A stretch of DNA of 64,000 nt, from the NCBI GenBank assembly GCA_022605955.1, contig JAKCOZ010000040.1:2232001-2296000 (forward strand). Reading direction: 5' to 3'. Below, piece after piece: positions 36,458-50,706 of the stretch (position 1 is its first letter; every line of letters begins with the position of its first letter). The notes under the pieces were generated by a model, which searched no databases, had not been told where the DNA came from, and saw only the letters and a list, made by a program, of their open reading frames with translations. The translations under genes were made by a program, and so were the position numbers. This stretch comes from Rallus limicola (Eukaryota; Chordata; Aves; Gruiformes; Rallidae).

Positions 36458-37928
36458 CACCATGGAAAAGTCACCACCTGCAGAAGTGACAAGAAAGGAT
36501 CAGACTGTTCTGCTAAAAAACCCAACCCTATCTGACAGATCTCTTCATTCAGCTGTGCTAACACCACCAGCTGACATGGAAGCTTGCCAATGCTGGTGGT
36601 GTTCTTCACAAACCACAGATGTTCCCTCCAACCCCTCCTCTCTTACTGCTGAGTGAGGCACCAGGGTGAGACTCTTTGTCCATCATCCTTACTGACAGTT
36701 TCCACACTCTTTGGGAGGGACAGCATCTGTCTGCAGCTGTGGTATCTTGTTCAAAAGCAGGAAGCTGAAAGCAGCAAAGAGGCCAACTTGATCAAACAAA
36801 TAGCTTAGTGAAAACAGCAGCCACAAATCCAGAAGGTTGACCTGCCCTGGATGGAGCAGAAGATGGTGTCAGAGTGCAAAGGGGAAGCAGGCTGTGTCCT
36901 GCAAAAGAGGAAGAGCTGTTATCAAACAGCATGAAGGATCTTCTGGAAGAACAGCATGGAGACTGTGACATGGCTCAGACAGGTGGCAAGAGACTGGTTG
37001 ACCCTTCCTGAGCAGTGAAATCTCCCCAGGGCATGCCTGGTAGTCCTCAGAACAGAAAGAAACTGAAGAGACTACATTACCTTCAGTGCAGGGAAGAGGA
37101 GATACTCCACCAAGATGTGTGCACCTCTGGGTAGAGCAGTACCCTGTAAACCTGTCCTAAAAGTCTTGGTGTGTCCAGAGACAATGTTCAGTTTGAAATA
37201 AGTCCCCATGTGTGTTTAAACATTACAGAGAAGCAGCTCAGATTACTTCAGGTTTTATTTCTTCTAAGCAGAAGTTACTGATTCAGGAAACACTGGAGGT
37301 GCAAAGAGGGACTTTCTGGAGAGCTGCCTGGCTCGTTCAGGCTCTGCTCCAAGGAGGAGGGAGACCTCAGATTCTGGAGTGTTGCCAGCAAGGACCAAGA
37401 GCAACCAGACAGACAAAATAAGCTGAGGGAGCGTGTCCCCAAGCCAGGGAAAGAGAAGGCTCATGTATCCAGCAGCACCCCAGGGTAGAGTGAAGCTGGT
37501 GAGCCACCTGATAGCACTGTGAGGTAGTCCATGTACTGCAGCCAAGGATACTTCCAAACTAAACCTTCCTGGCTTCATGTGGCAGATCATGAGTGTATCC
37601 ATTCATCAAAGACTTCTTTTGAACAAGAAGAGAACATCAGTGCAGGACACTGGGTGTACACAAGATGACCAAATTATGTGACACTGAATACGAGTAGTTC
37701 AACATTAAAGGAGGCCAGGAATAGCAACACACAGAGTCTGAGGGAAATTAAGCTGCCAAAGAGAGTGGGCTTATGAGGCTCATAAACATGGTAACAAAGC
37801 AACCCAAGATACCAGAGCAATGCAGTGATTCACTGTACTCCCAAGAAAGGGCTCTGGTATTGAGACACTGCTCATCAAGACTTTAGTCTGAAACAAACTG
37901 AGAGTCATCTGAACAGCTTAAGAATGAA

Positions 37929-38495
37929 ATCCCAGCCTGGTCTGGGTTGGAAGGGACCCCAAGGGTCACAGAGCTCCAACCCCCTGACACAGGCAGGGAC
38001 ACCAACCTCCAGGCCTGGAGCTACACAAGGTTGCCCAGGGCCCCAGCCAACCTGGTCCTGAACACCCCCAGGGACGGGGCACCCACCCCCTCTCTGGGCA
38101 GCCCCTGCCAGCCCCTCCCCACTCTCTCTGCACAGAACTTCCCCCTCAGATCTCCTCTCCCCCTTCCCTCCTCCAGCTTCACTCCAGCCCCCTTGTCCTG
38201 CCAGGCTCTGCCCTTGAACAAGCTGATTCCCTTCCTGTTCCCCTGCTCCCTTCAGGGACTGGCAGGCTGCAGTGAGGTCCCCCCACAGCCTTCTCTTCTC
38301 CAGGCTGACCCAGCCCAGCTCCCTCAGCCTCTCTCCAGAGGGGAGCTGCTCCAGCCCTCTGAGCATCTCAGGGGCTCCTCTGACCACTCTCCAACAGCCC
38401 CACATCTTTCTTGTGTTGAGGCCCCAGCTCTGGACACAGGACTCCAGCTGGGGCCTCACAAGGGCAGCGCAGAGAGGGACAATCACCTCAAGAAC
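37929..38495 (-). mobile_element. Young CR1 LINE fragment
   Basis: Minus-oriented. The first ~120 bp (GTCTGGGTTGGAAGGGACCC through CAGCCAACCTGG) differs by about one base from the copy at 54006-54425. It continues through the GGCAGGCTGCAGTGAGGTCC and CTGACCCAGCCCAGCTCCC region to about 38495. Confidence 0.92.
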
Positions 38496-39077
38496 ACGTC
38501 CTTACATACAGTGTATGCTGGGTTGACAGAGTCTAGCACAACAAAACACACAGTCAGATTCAGTGACCGAAGAGAAAGACGAGGGGCAAGAATTTTTTCA
38601 CCACAGGATCTTATCAGCTGAAGAAATTTCAACCATCACTTGGAATTTTTAGGGGATTTCAGATTTGAATCTTTTTAGAAAGTTGTGGTCCAGCTCAGTT
38701 GAAGAGAAAAGGAACTGGTCTGGGACTTGTCATTTGGTGAAATGCTGCTTTCTGGTAAGAATGAGCCAAAATGAGATCACTGTGGTCTTCCATGCATTGT
38801 AGACATGAGTCTTCTGCTCAGTGAGAGCCTGTTTTGCTTTCCTGTGTTTATGGCAGTTCAGCACATGGAGTCACATATAACACTTCAGACCTTTTGGAGA
38901 ACAACTTCATATTTAGCTTCCACCTATGTTGTGACACAACTGCCCGACCTGTGTGTAACAATGGAAGTCACCTTGCTGCCAGCCATCCATGTACAGCAGT
39001 GAAAGCTGGATTATCAATATGATCCAGAGCTGGGAGGAGTGGCTGACACACAGGACACTGCGCTGCCATTCACCAAG

Positions 39078-39876
39078 ACGTGACCAGGCTGGAGAGCTGG
39101 GCAGGGAGAAACCAGAGGAGCTTCAATAAAAGCATGTGGAGAGTCTTGCACCTGATTGTTTCAGGACAGGCTGAGGGTGACCTGCTGGAGAGGAGCTCTG
39201 TGGAGAAGGACCTGGGGGTGCTGGTGGGTGACAGGGTGGCCATGAGCCAGCAGTGTGCCCTGGGGCTGAGAGAGACAATGGGATCCTGGGGGCATCAGGA
39301 GGAGTGTGGGCAGCAGGTCACAGGAGGGGATCCTCCCCCTCTGCTCTGTCCTGCTCAGGCCCCAGCTGGAGTGTTGTGTCCAGTGCTGGGCTCCCTGGGA
39401 TCAACCAGACAGGGATCTCCTGGAGAGAGTCCAGAGGAGGGACAGGGAGATGCTGAAGGGCCTGGAGCATCTCCCCTGTGAGGAAAGGCTGAGGGAGCTG
39501 GGGCTGTTCAGCCTGGAGAGAAGAAGACTAAGGGGGGACCTGATGAATGGTTCTCACTATCTGAAGGGTGGGATGCAGGGGACATGGGCAGCCCCTTGTC
39601 AGTGTCTGTGGGGACAGGACAAGGGGCAATGGCTGCAAGTTAGAGCAGAGGAAGTTCCAGCCCAAGCTGGGGCAGAACTTTTCCCCAGGGAGGGTGAGGG
39701 AGCCCTGGGCCAGGCTGCCCAGGGGGGTGTGGAGTCTCCATCTCTGGAGAGATTCCAGCCCTGTCTGGGCACCGACCTGTGCAATATGAGCTGGGGAGCT
39801 GCTTTGGCAGGGGGATGGACCCCATGAGCTCTTGAGGTCTCTTCCAACCCCTACAAATCTATGATTCTACGAATCA
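39078..39876 (+). mobile_element. CR1 LINE, ~800 bp, with ORF2 3' end
   Basis: Plus-oriented. It covers the last part of the reverse-transcriptase ORF (broken by frame changes) from GACCAGGCTGGAGAGCTGGG through GGTGACAGGGTGGCCATGAG and TTCAGCCTGGAGAGAAGAAG. It ends in CCTCTTCCAACCCC-type sequence and an ATCTATGATTCTACGA tail. Confidence 0.92.
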
Positions 39877-40249
39877 TCTGTCCCTCCAATGTACACTTCC
39901 TTGGTTTGCAAGGAATGGCAGTCATGGTTCTGTCTGGCTTCTCCCAGCCTGATCTGTCACAGACTCACCTACAAAACAGTAGTCTGGTTAAAAAAAAATA
40001 ATGCCTAAGACCAGTTTACCTGTCCACAGAGTCTAGGGCAGCATGAAGCCACCCCATCTGCAGCATCATAGGTGTGCAGCCACGGGGCGATGCTCTGAAC
40101 AAGTCTGGGGTAAGCATTTCCACCCATGGTCCTGATTCAGAACAGCCCATGATTTACATAACCTTCACCTCTGGCTTTGAAAAGAACCAACACTGAAGGT
40201 CAAAGCAGCAGAAGGAACCGTCCTGTGTCAGAAGAAGGAATCCATTGTC

Positions 40250-40930
40250 AAGGCTGAGCGAAACGGTGCGCCGGAGCCGGGCAGTCCCTGCAGGCCTGAG
40301 CCCCTTAAACACATTTAATACATGTGAGCAATGACTTACTGACTTGCCTGTAGGTATGGAATTAAAAGCCAAGGAAGAAGAGGAAAAAGTAATCTAGATA
40401 AATGACTTTATTCCCCGAGGTGACATCCAGTCAGAGCAGATCCTTAGCGCTCTGCAAGTTTTAACAGAATTGTGACTAGCGAACAGAGGGCTACATGACT
40501 TATATGCTGCTAAACTACATGCCTCTTAGCTTATGCTCAGCCTCTCCTAGGAAGATCTAAGGACGGTTCACTCAGCTGCACTAAATCCATTTGATGTGAA
40601 AAGAGAGTGTGTGAGAGGAGGGGAGGAGGAGGTGGAGGGGGGGGGGGGGGAAGGGGGGGGAAGGACTCCGAAGGGTGCTGAAATGTCAGCGGCGGAGGAT
40701 TAGGGCTGCACGCTACACCCTCTCATTTTCAGCATGCACACACTGTGGAGCAGCAGCTTGATGCTCCCAGGCATAGCTGATGGCTGCGGGGGAGGGTTAA
40801 GAGCTACATATTTCTACCCTCTGCAATTATTTTCTTTAAAGTGCTGAAAGTGGCAAATAAAGAGCAGAGCAGCTGAACAGCCTGACAGATTTATCTTCTT
40901 CGGGGAAAGAGCTCATACACCTGCACAGGC
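40250..40930. promoter_or_regulatory. CpG-bearing unique block in an NSF intron
   Basis: Contains the CpG-rich word GCGCCGGAGCCGGGCAG at 40268-40284, the G tract, and then a T/A-rich homeobox-like stretch. It is free of repeats between two repeat-rich zones. Function is unknown; it might be an enhancer or only compositional noise. Confidence 0.25.
40615..40663 (+). repeat. G-rich tract
   Basis: GAGGAGG units lead into a run of 14 G, then AA, then 8 G. It has strong quadruplex potential, on the template strand of NSF. Confidence 0.9.
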
Positions 40931-41256
40931 ACCTTTTGCTTTAGAAAAAACATAAAACTCCCAAGTGATTGCTATCTGGAATCTTAACATGCTGGGTGCA
41001 GAGAAGAAATTTCATGAAAGGTAAGTTAATCCAATCCCTCCAGTTGCCAGATGCTCCTCTCTGAAGTGCAGCTCCAAACAGCCCGTAGGCACTGTGGTTT
41101 TCAAGATCTCTCCGCAGCCCAAGACCTGGGGATTTCTTTGTTCAGAAAATTTCCTCTCACTCTAGCTTCTTTCTCAATTAACCCAATTCAAAGGTTCCTA
41201 CCACCCAGCCAAAGAAGGGAGTTTGCAGAGAAGTGGGAACCTCTAAGACTCATCTA

Positions 41257-41502
<246 letters not shown>

Positions 41503-42110
41503 CTAGAAATTATCCAGCCTAGAAGGAAATGTTTTTGCAATATATCCAGACACTTAAGATTCTTTTATTCCATTGTGGTGATTTTCACACCATCTCTACT
41601 CAAACAGGTAGTGATTCTCTTCTCTGATCCACTCCAGGCTTTCTCTAAAGGAACATGGTGGCTCAAACCACATTAAGTTTTCCAAACCTTCCACAGGAGT
41701 GTCTAGGTCCTTGGTGATGCTGTCAGTGTGACAATATCCCAAATGTGAACAAAAGATTTCCCTGTTTATATTAACATCCCTCAGTATTCACTGAATTTCC
41801 ACCAGGACATGGAGTAAGAAGCCACAAAGGGCACAAATTCATAAAGAACCTATAACCTCTTCAGCACCAACCACCTTCATTTGATGTTGTTCCAGTTAAG
41901 GAGAGCTTGGCACCCTCTAGGGTTTAAACGCCCCAATTTTATTCATTACCCACTTCTCCGACCTCAGAATCTTTCAGCCCCATCCACAAACTTTCTCCCC
42001 ATTTTCTCATTTTGTTAATTTATCTTATGAAAAAAGGAATTCAGAGAAACCCAACGTGATGTCCCAACATCACAGTTCTAAGTGGGACAGTGTTGCCAGG
42101 TGCAGAGCTA

Positions 42111-42377
<267 letters not shown>

Positions 42378-45300
42378 CTACAAATGAAAAATAGAAAACA
42401 ATCATGTAAAAATGCTCTGTAAAATAAAATTAATAGAACTTAATCCATTAGTAATTGAAGTAGACAACATCAACTGCACTAGACTACAATCAGACTCCAG
42501 AAGTCAGAGCAATACCACCAACAGGGTCTAAAAATTATTTCTTTCTAAATTCATTCATTAGAAAGAATTTCATTTCTTTCTAAATTCATCAGTATAAATA
42601 GCTGAATCCTCATTAAAGAAGGCAAATCCCCTCTCCCAAGAGCTGAATTACAGATGAGGTCCTAGGGGAACAGCCTGTCATTGGAAGTCCTGTGGGTACA
42701 TCAATTCTCTGCCCCTGTACAGGCAGTTCCAATGGTTTCACAGCTCACACTCAGAGCAGAGGCTGCTCTGAGTTCCTAAGACTTCCCACTGCTGGTATAG
42801 CTGTATGAAAGGCCAGTACATCATCTAGCAGGCTCTGAGCTCAAACCCACAGCACACACCAATTCCAAGCCGGCCTGAGCAATAACAGGCTTCATAAGTA
42901 ACAGACTGATGGAGGGCAAACATCAACTGCCAGTAAAAACCAGCTTCTGCCAGTTCCTCTTGCAAATGCCATGTCAATGCTCTGAGTCTTACCATGCAGC
43001 GTTTCAGACCCTGGTACATGTTGGCTGCTGGAAGGAGCTGTTGGGATTATCAGCTGGGACCAGTCCCTTTTCTTATCTGGCACAGGAGGAGCCCATGGGC
43101 TGAAGAGAGACCTGGCCAGGCAAGAATCCTACTTGTTCACTGTCCAGATTAGTTGAAACACAGAGACAAAGAGTAAAGTTCCCTATTTTGACTTTGGGAC
43201 ACAAAGTCAGTTCATCATTATTAAAGAAAACCAACCCAAACAAACAAAAAACCATCCCCACAGAGCAGCCAGAAGGGATTCCACACCTGCTCCACGTTCC
43301 TTTGAGAAGGGAAGAAAACCCACTGAGCTCAACAGATGTTCAGGGAGGATGACACATCTTCACAGCATTTTTGTATGTCCCCAAATGCCATCAGATTCAC
43401 TGCTTGGTGTTTGAACTGATCACACTCCTGCTTTGGGCAACAGGCAATGAGAAAGCACCAGAAGTGGTCATGAACCCAAGCACCACTTCAAGCCTATTTT
43501 CAGCCACGGTGATGCCTGGTGGGTTGAACCCAGAGCATGTCCCAGGTCAGGAGCTCCACGCAAAGGCATGGTCAGGGAATCACTGTCTACATCTCCAGAG
43601 GCACCATGCTCATGGGCTCAGCCACCTCCTCAGAGGGGGAATCACTGGAATCCTGCTGGGCAGTTTAATGGGGGAAAGCAGCCAGCTCCAGAGCTGACTA
43701 CAGAAACAGCAGGTTTAAAGGAGGGAATGGTTTATTCCTGGGCAAAACTCACGTGCTGGCAGCACACAGCAAGCAGAAAAAGGTCCAAGTGTCTAAAAAC
43801 ACCCTTGAGAAGGGCACATCTGCAGAAAACATATCATCTACTACCCAGGAGGCTGCCACCACCACCATGTGCTGCATGTCCACAGCTTTACAGTTGCTTA
43901 TTTGTTTCCTTTTTGATGGTTGTCATGCAGCAAGGACAGTAAAATGTTTCACAAGTTTATCATCTGAGCAACTGAGTCAGATCTTGCAGCAAAAGAACAA
44001 TGTTCTCTGAGAGCAGGTGAATGGCCTTTGATCCTTACTCCTGTAAGGAGGAATTCAGAAAGCCCCATCAGGGGCTTGTTTGCAGCTAAAGCACCTAAGG
44101 GCCCAAGAAGAATCAATGATGCTTCCAAGAGAAAAATCACTTTACCTACATGAAGACAGAGTTTGAGCTGTGCTCATCTCTGGGAGGGGCTGGTCAAACA
44201 GTCCAAACACAGGCTTGGAAGCTGTGTGAAAGGAGTCCCCCAAGAAGGTGTCAACCATCATCTCCTGACCCACAGAAGTGTGGAATGAGCACCTCTGATG
44301 CTCTCACGTTACCAACTCAAAGAGGCACTCAGGGTAACACACAGAACCGATTCCCACCACCATCAGATTGAGAAGATGGGGATTACCAGATTTCAGGGAG
44401 AAAATTTCACCTCAGTTCTGACTCACTTTGCCTCATTGGCTGCTCTGGATCTGCCCAACACACCATCCTGGTGAGTTTTTGTTTGATTCATGAATAGTGC
44501 TGATGTATCTGATACTCTGTACGCTGTAACACGGGTAAAAGGGGAAGGAGAATTCCTGCTGCCTCCTGCACAACCCTGTAACAAGGCACACACATGCAGT
44601 CAGGCAGCTGAAGCAAGTTTTCTCATTACATATGTGAGGTACTGGGGTACAAAGGAAGCCAAAGACAGACTTGAACACAACCACAGCCTCCAAAACACAC
44701 CCCAGCCCCCTCACCCAATGCCACACCAGCCACTGAGACCGATCTGCGTTACAAGCTACAGCCACTCTTGGAAAACATCATTTTAAAGTTTGCTACTGTA
44801 TGTAACTCCCAAAGGACAGTGTGGGTAAGGGGTTGTGCTCTTACCACTTTCCCCGTGAACTATGAGCATCTGAAGGGGAAAAAACATGCTCAACTGCTGC
44901 CAGCAAGGCAGCATCTGTTCCCAAAATACAGCTAACAGCACGTGTACAGTGCCTGGTACAGCAGGTAAGACTTCAATCAAGGGAATAACAACTTGTAGAC
45001 TGACTGCTTGAAGGATGCTGCCTGATGGAATGCAGATGGAAGTCCATGCTTGCTTAAAATAAAAGTGAAGTCTAGTTTGGGGGTTCATCAGAGACTAAAA
45101 GGTCTCACCAGGGAAGGATGTGAGCAGCAGAGGAAGGTAATTAGTGAGGTGAGTTTTACCTCCTCTAACTTCAGGTGTCTATGCAGATCCCGTTCTCTGC
45201 ATTTCCTTCTCTGTTGATGGAGCCCAGATGACATGTACCTCCTCCCAGAAAAGATGCCTACACTCTGGACTCATACAGCAAAGTATTTTCCAAACAACCA

Positions 45301-48300
45301 GTTCAGTCATAGAAAACCAACCACTGACAGCCACATTTAGCCAGATGGATCCCAAACTTGCTGTAAATCAGGCCAAGGGACAATTACCACACACACAAAA
45401 ATGACTCTAAATGAGTTATTACCATTTAGGAAAGCCACTGGAATCAGTCATTGTGGGCAGTTCTGTGAAAACACCAGCTCAGTGCTGGACCATACTCTAA
45501 ATTCAAACATTTGGGCATTTTTAGAATGGGAAAAAGTAAACCAAAAGGCATTATTCTACTGTATGAATCCAGAGTGCTCTGTAAGGCACTGTGTGATCCC
45601 AGCCATCTCAAATACGCTGCTGAGAGATCAGAGGAAAGCAATGGGGATGGTTAGAAATTAGGAGTAACTTCCTTAAGTAGGCTCTTGGTAAATAGATGGG
45701 GGTAAACAAAGGTCTGTGAAATCCAAGGCGGTGTCAGGAGATGTGGGAGGAAACTGCTGTTCCTGAAAATAAAACCTAGGGAGCAGCACCCAAATTTATT
45801 AGCATCAGTCGTACACTGAACAACAGGACACTTGCTTTCACCACACAGGTACCTGACCACAAGCAGGGAGCTGAGAATTGAAACTTTTTCAGGTTTGCCA
45901 AAGCAAGAGGACAAGTCAACAGAGGTCAGACCCATCGGATCTAAAAGCTGTTAGCCAACCCCCTTCAGCTCCATGCTCAGGACCCTGAACCACTGAGGAC
46001 TGCCTGGGCTGAGGTGGCTACTCTGCAAAACAGGGCTTCAAAGATTTAACAGCTCCACCCAAAGCACAGGGAATTTTTCCCTTGCTCTTTTCCAAGGAAG
46101 CTACAAGCTTCAACTTGCTACCTTTCAACTTGACCCCCTGGAAAGCCAGGCGCCGTAAAACAAGCGTAATCTCTGCTGTATCAATTACTGAAAGAAAATG
46201 AAGTGTCAGGAGTTTCTGACCTACAAGTCAGGTAAGTTCTGCCCCAGGGATTATCAAAAAGTGGGAAAAGCCACGGAGCCAAGCTGAAAAAGCTGCCCTC
46301 ATCCAACTACTCCACAGTGACATCACACCACAGGCCATCACGGGATTTATTCTTCCTACTGTGAGATGTACTACCACAGTGTCCCAGTCCTTCACACTTC
46401 TGGTCAGTAATTCCAGCAGCACCCCCTCCAAAGGCAGCGTGCCCCGTGCTCAGCCCATACAGGCTCAGGATTCAAGCTGAACAAGAGAGCAACTTGGCTT
46501 TTCAGCAGCTTGAGATCGTTGCTGTCAAGCTCATTACCAGGGCAGTTCTAGGCCCAATTCTTCCACCAACAGAGATCAGGTACAGCCACATCCCTCAAGC
46601 CTGGATTCATCCTGTAGGCAAAGGAAGTGCCCAAGTTTGGAGCCCAAATCCAAACAGATACTGGGAGATACCTGGTGTAGGTGTGCATGTCTTGCCCCAC
46701 TGCCTTCTACAAGTGGGATAACTCCAGATACCACCCCTGCTACAGGGGTTTTACCGGAGTAAAGGGTATCATCAGGCAGAGAACTACAGGGTGCAGAGAT
46801 CCCAAGAGGAAGAAGCTGTAAATGACTGGGTTTTATGAGACCAATTCCTCTAACACCATGTTCCCCATTGCACTGACTACCCAAGACAAACCAGAACATA
46901 GAAGATTTACAGACTCTGCTACAAGCAAACAGAGCCTTAGGATGTCAGCAAAGAATCAAGTGAGAGAACTACAGAAAGTCTAAGCTGCCCTTGGTGAGGG
47001 GAGCTCCTACAATGCTATAACCAAGTATCAGTGGAGACTGATGTTCAACTTTGGACCCTGGCACGTTTTTATGCCCACGTTTGGGCTGTCAGCAGATCTT
47101 CACACCTTAGGGGAGAAAACACAACTCCCCTGGATTACAAGTATAAATGTAATGTCACTGTTGATTGGGGTTGGTCCTGATCCACTCCAACTGACATGGA
47201 ACCGGGGATGCATCTGGGATCGTATCAAACAAGGAGATTATTCCCCTCTTCCCCCCGTCGACTTTCATCCATCAGCAAAAGCCTCCAGCGTCCCAGAGAG
47301 GAAAGGGGCTGGGGGCCTCTGGGAGCAGTGGAAGAGCATCCACAAGAGTGGTGGAGAGCATCTCACTAAGCCAGACATTTCATAACACTGCACAAATTGT
47401 ACGTCCAGCTTAGCGCCGGGATGCTGCCATGGTCTTTCACCCTTTGAGCCGATTGTTAGCTTTTCACAGGAACCAGCAGGGAAGCACATGTGAAACCTCT
47501 GTGGGGCTGGTGAGTGTCTCCATGCCTTGTGTGACTCTGCATGTAGATGAAGCAGCTTCGGCTTTCGGAGCTGCTGCTGCTTAGTTCTCAGAGAAGTCCT
47601 TTTCTCCCGCTCGGCTCCCTGCTGCGACAGTCCTTTTCAGGCTTTCTATCCCCCCCCCAGTCTCTTCTCCTGCACAGCACAGAAACTGGAGTGAAATAAA
47701 GACCCAAGAGAACATGGGTTTTATTTTCTTCTCTTCAATCCATTTTAGAAAAGCTTTTTAATTGGTTTAAAAGAAAAGATGCTAAACAAAACGCTACGTT
47801 TTTCAGTCTTCTTGAACTAGTAGTAATAGATACCACTATTTAAGCAAGCATGAGCCACAACCAGGAATTTAAAGGTGGGTTTAGTTTCTTTAAAGCCTAA
47901 AGTGTTTACTCTCAAAACTTCTGCAAAGTACAAACAAGCCAGAAAGCCCAGAAAACCAGAAGCTTCATGTATCTGCCCTTCACACACCACGTTAAAATCC
48001 TATCGCCTCAATAGGATGAGGGGAGTCTGGGAGGCAGCTTTCACAGACCAATTCAACAGAGACATATATCTCAATGCATAATTAATAAGGTTTCAGCCCA
48101 GAAATGCTCCTCTTACACACGTAGCCTACAGTAATTGTAGGGAGCTGCTTGCACATTAAGTATACTCCCTGCAAGTGATGTGACAACACCGTGTGAATAC
48201 ATAATCCAGGCCACAAGGATGGGAGCGGCAGAGCCGCGCTGCTGGAACGCACCCTCTGCTTCCACCCGCTCTTTGCTTGTGGTTTCCACTGTGTCACTGT

Positions 48301-48336
48301 TACCACCACTCAGCTTTGCAAATCAAGGCTGTATTT

Positions 48337-48730
48337 CACAGAATCACAGAATTATCAAGGTTGGAAAAGACCTAAAAGATCATCCAGTCCAACCATTCAC
48401 CTATTGCTACCAGCTCCCACTAAACCATGTCCCTCAATACAACATCCAGTCTCTCCTTGAACACCCCCAGGGTTGGTGACTCCACCACCTCCCTGGGCAG
48501 TGCATTCCAGTGCCTGACTACCCTTTCTGAGAAGTAGTGCTTCCTAATGTCCAGCCTGACAGGCCCCTCTGTCTCATGACACAGCAAAGAGCCCCTCTGA
48601 CAGCAACGGGGAACAGGTATTGCCTCCACAGCATCCTGCTGATGATTTCTCTGAGTGCCTACCATGTCCCAGGACACTCCATCTGTACAAGGAATGAACC
48701 CATCCATTCTCCCAATCCCAGAGAAATCTG
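48337..48730 (-). mobile_element. CR1 LINE fragment
   Basis: Minus-oriented. It starts with the tail CACAGAATCACAGAATTATC, then AAGGTTGGAAAAGACC, CATCCAGTCCAACCATTCACC and CCTCCCTGGGCAGTGCATTCC. This subfamily occurs only once in the window. Confidence 0.9.
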
Positions 48731-49470
48731 AGTTGGTTTGAACTCGTGGAGCAGGTTGGTACCACTGATGCTCCTCATGGACATTTAAAGATGTATCTTC
48801 ATCTCAAATTACAACCAACCCCCTCAAACCAGCCACTGCTTCCAAATAAATTGCTCCCCAAGGGAAGCAGGAACTGAGAACATCGTTGATTAACTGGCAG
48901 CATTATGTCCCTCGTGGGATTCTCACTGGAGTTTTAAAACCCCAAGAGTCCCCATACCCAAATTCAGTATTTTTGACAGTAAACATTCACAGCAGAAGTG
49001 GCCTTTTCCTGCATGGCTCCACCCCTGGTTTTTTTTTTTAAAAAGAATATATCCCCACATGCCATGGTTGTCACAGGGACACGTGCTCAGAGGAACCCCA
49101 TCGGCAAGGTCAGCCCAAAGGGTCTGTCCAACCCAATGTCCTAATTTCCACAGTAGCCAACAGCAGACACTTAGGAAAAAAGGCAAAAAAGGCAAAAAAA
49201 AACCCAACACATCATCAATCAAACAGTGACATTTCCTCAGAAAACTCTCTCTCTGCCCTCCAACAATTTATGGCTTAAGTCACCATAATATTGGCTGTCA
49301 AGGCAAAGTCTCCCAGCCTCAAGGGCATTTCAAACATTGCAGAGTACAAATCTCCAGCAACATGCATAAACTTGGCAAATATCTGCAAGCTTCACAGCCT
49401 GCATCCTGTTGTCAGGGAGACTTGGGTGCCAACAAGAGTGCAGCCAAGCAGCGAGATACGTCCAGGGGAC

Positions 49471-50262
49471 ACACAGAATCACAAGGTTGGAAAAGACCTT
49501 TAAGATCATCAGGTCCAACTGTTCCTGTCCTGTGCTAAACCAGATCCCTGAGCACCTCATCTCCCCTCTGTTAAACACACCCAGGGAAGGGGACTCAGCC
49601 CCCTCCCTGGGCAGCCTGGGCCACAGCCCCACAACTCTGCCTGGGAAGAACTTTGCCCTCCCATCTGCTCTGACCCTGCCCTGGGGCAGCTTGAGTCCAT
49701 TGCCCCTTGTCCCAGCTCCTGTCCCCTGGCTGAAGAGACCAGCACCCACCTCTCTGCACCCTCCTGGCAGGGCAGGGGAGGCGGTGATAAGGTCTCCCCT
49801 CAGCCTCCTCTTCTCCAGGCTGAACACCCCCAGCTCCCTCAGCTGCTCCTCAGAGGATTTGCCCTCCAGCCCCTTCCCCAGCCTGGTTACACTTCTCTGG
49901 ACTCGCTCCAGGACCTCAATGTCCTTCTGACGGTGAGGAGCCCAGAACTGGAACCAGCAGTTGAGGTGCAGCCTCACCAGTGCCCAGTACAGGGGCACAA
50001 TCCCCTCCCCAGACCTACTGGCCACACTGTGTCTGACACAAGCCAGGATGCCATTGGTCTTCCTGGCCCCCTGGGCACACTGCTGGCTCATGGTCAGTTG
50101 CAGTCAACCAACACCCCCAGGTCCTTCTCTGCCTGACAGCTCTCCAGCCAGTCTCCCCCAGCCTGTAGCGCTGTGTGGGGTTGTTCTGTCCCATGTGCAG
50201 CACTCTTAACACTTGGCCTTGTTAAACCTCATCCTATGGGTCTCAGCACATGGGTCCAGTCT
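49471..50262 (-). mobile_element. CR1 LINE, ~790 bp, with a long ORF2 3' frame
   Basis: Minus-oriented, with the 3' tail at 49471 (ACACAGAATCACAAGG). It covers the 3'UTR-like end and the last part of the reverse-transcriptase ORF. An open frame of 253 codons runs across 49330-50091 on the minus strand, so this copy is relatively young. It shares its subfamily with 52485-53658 and 58990-59320. Confidence 0.93.
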
Positions 50263-50407
50263 GATAACACAACATTAAAATGGACAACTTAGTATTTTAC
50301 ATTCCTTCAGCAACTGAAGCAAATCAAGGTCTATTGATTTATGGGAAGAGGCATTTCCTGGCACTGGGGAAACACCCAGCAACAGGTCAGCCATTACAGG
50401 GTCGCCA

Positions 50408-50706
50408 TCATGACAGTGGCAAGACAAGAGGGATGGATTAAAGCTGAAGGAAGGAAGGGTTAGATTGGATATGGAGAGGAAGTTTTTTACAGAGAGAGTA
50501 GAACAGGCTGCCCAGCTGGAACAGGCTGCCCAGAGAGGGGGTGGGTGCCCCATCCCTGGGGGTGTTGAAGGCCAGGTTGGCTGGGGCCCTGGGCAACCTT
50601 GTGTAGCTCCAGACCTGGAGGTTGGTGTCCCTGCCTGTGTCAGGGGGTTGGAGCTCTGTGACCCTTGGGGTCTCTTCCAACCCAGACCAGTCTGGGATTC
50701 TATGAT
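50408..50706 (+). mobile_element. CR1 LINE 3' fragment with internal duplication
   Basis: Plus-oriented. It starts in the GACAAGAGGGATGGATTAAA region and ends at TCTGGGATTCTATGAT. The words GGAACAGG.CTGCCCAG occur twice in a row near 50503-50533, a short tandem duplication. Confidence 0.9.

Noticed and set aside
37905..38621. 193- and 224-codon frames on opposite strands
   Set aside because: Both are readings of one CR1 copy.
49330..50091. 253-codon minus-strand open frame that looks like a gene
   Set aside because: It lies mostly inside a CR1 copy and reads as the CR1 ORF2 3' end, then runs through the tail. It is a repeat, not a host gene.
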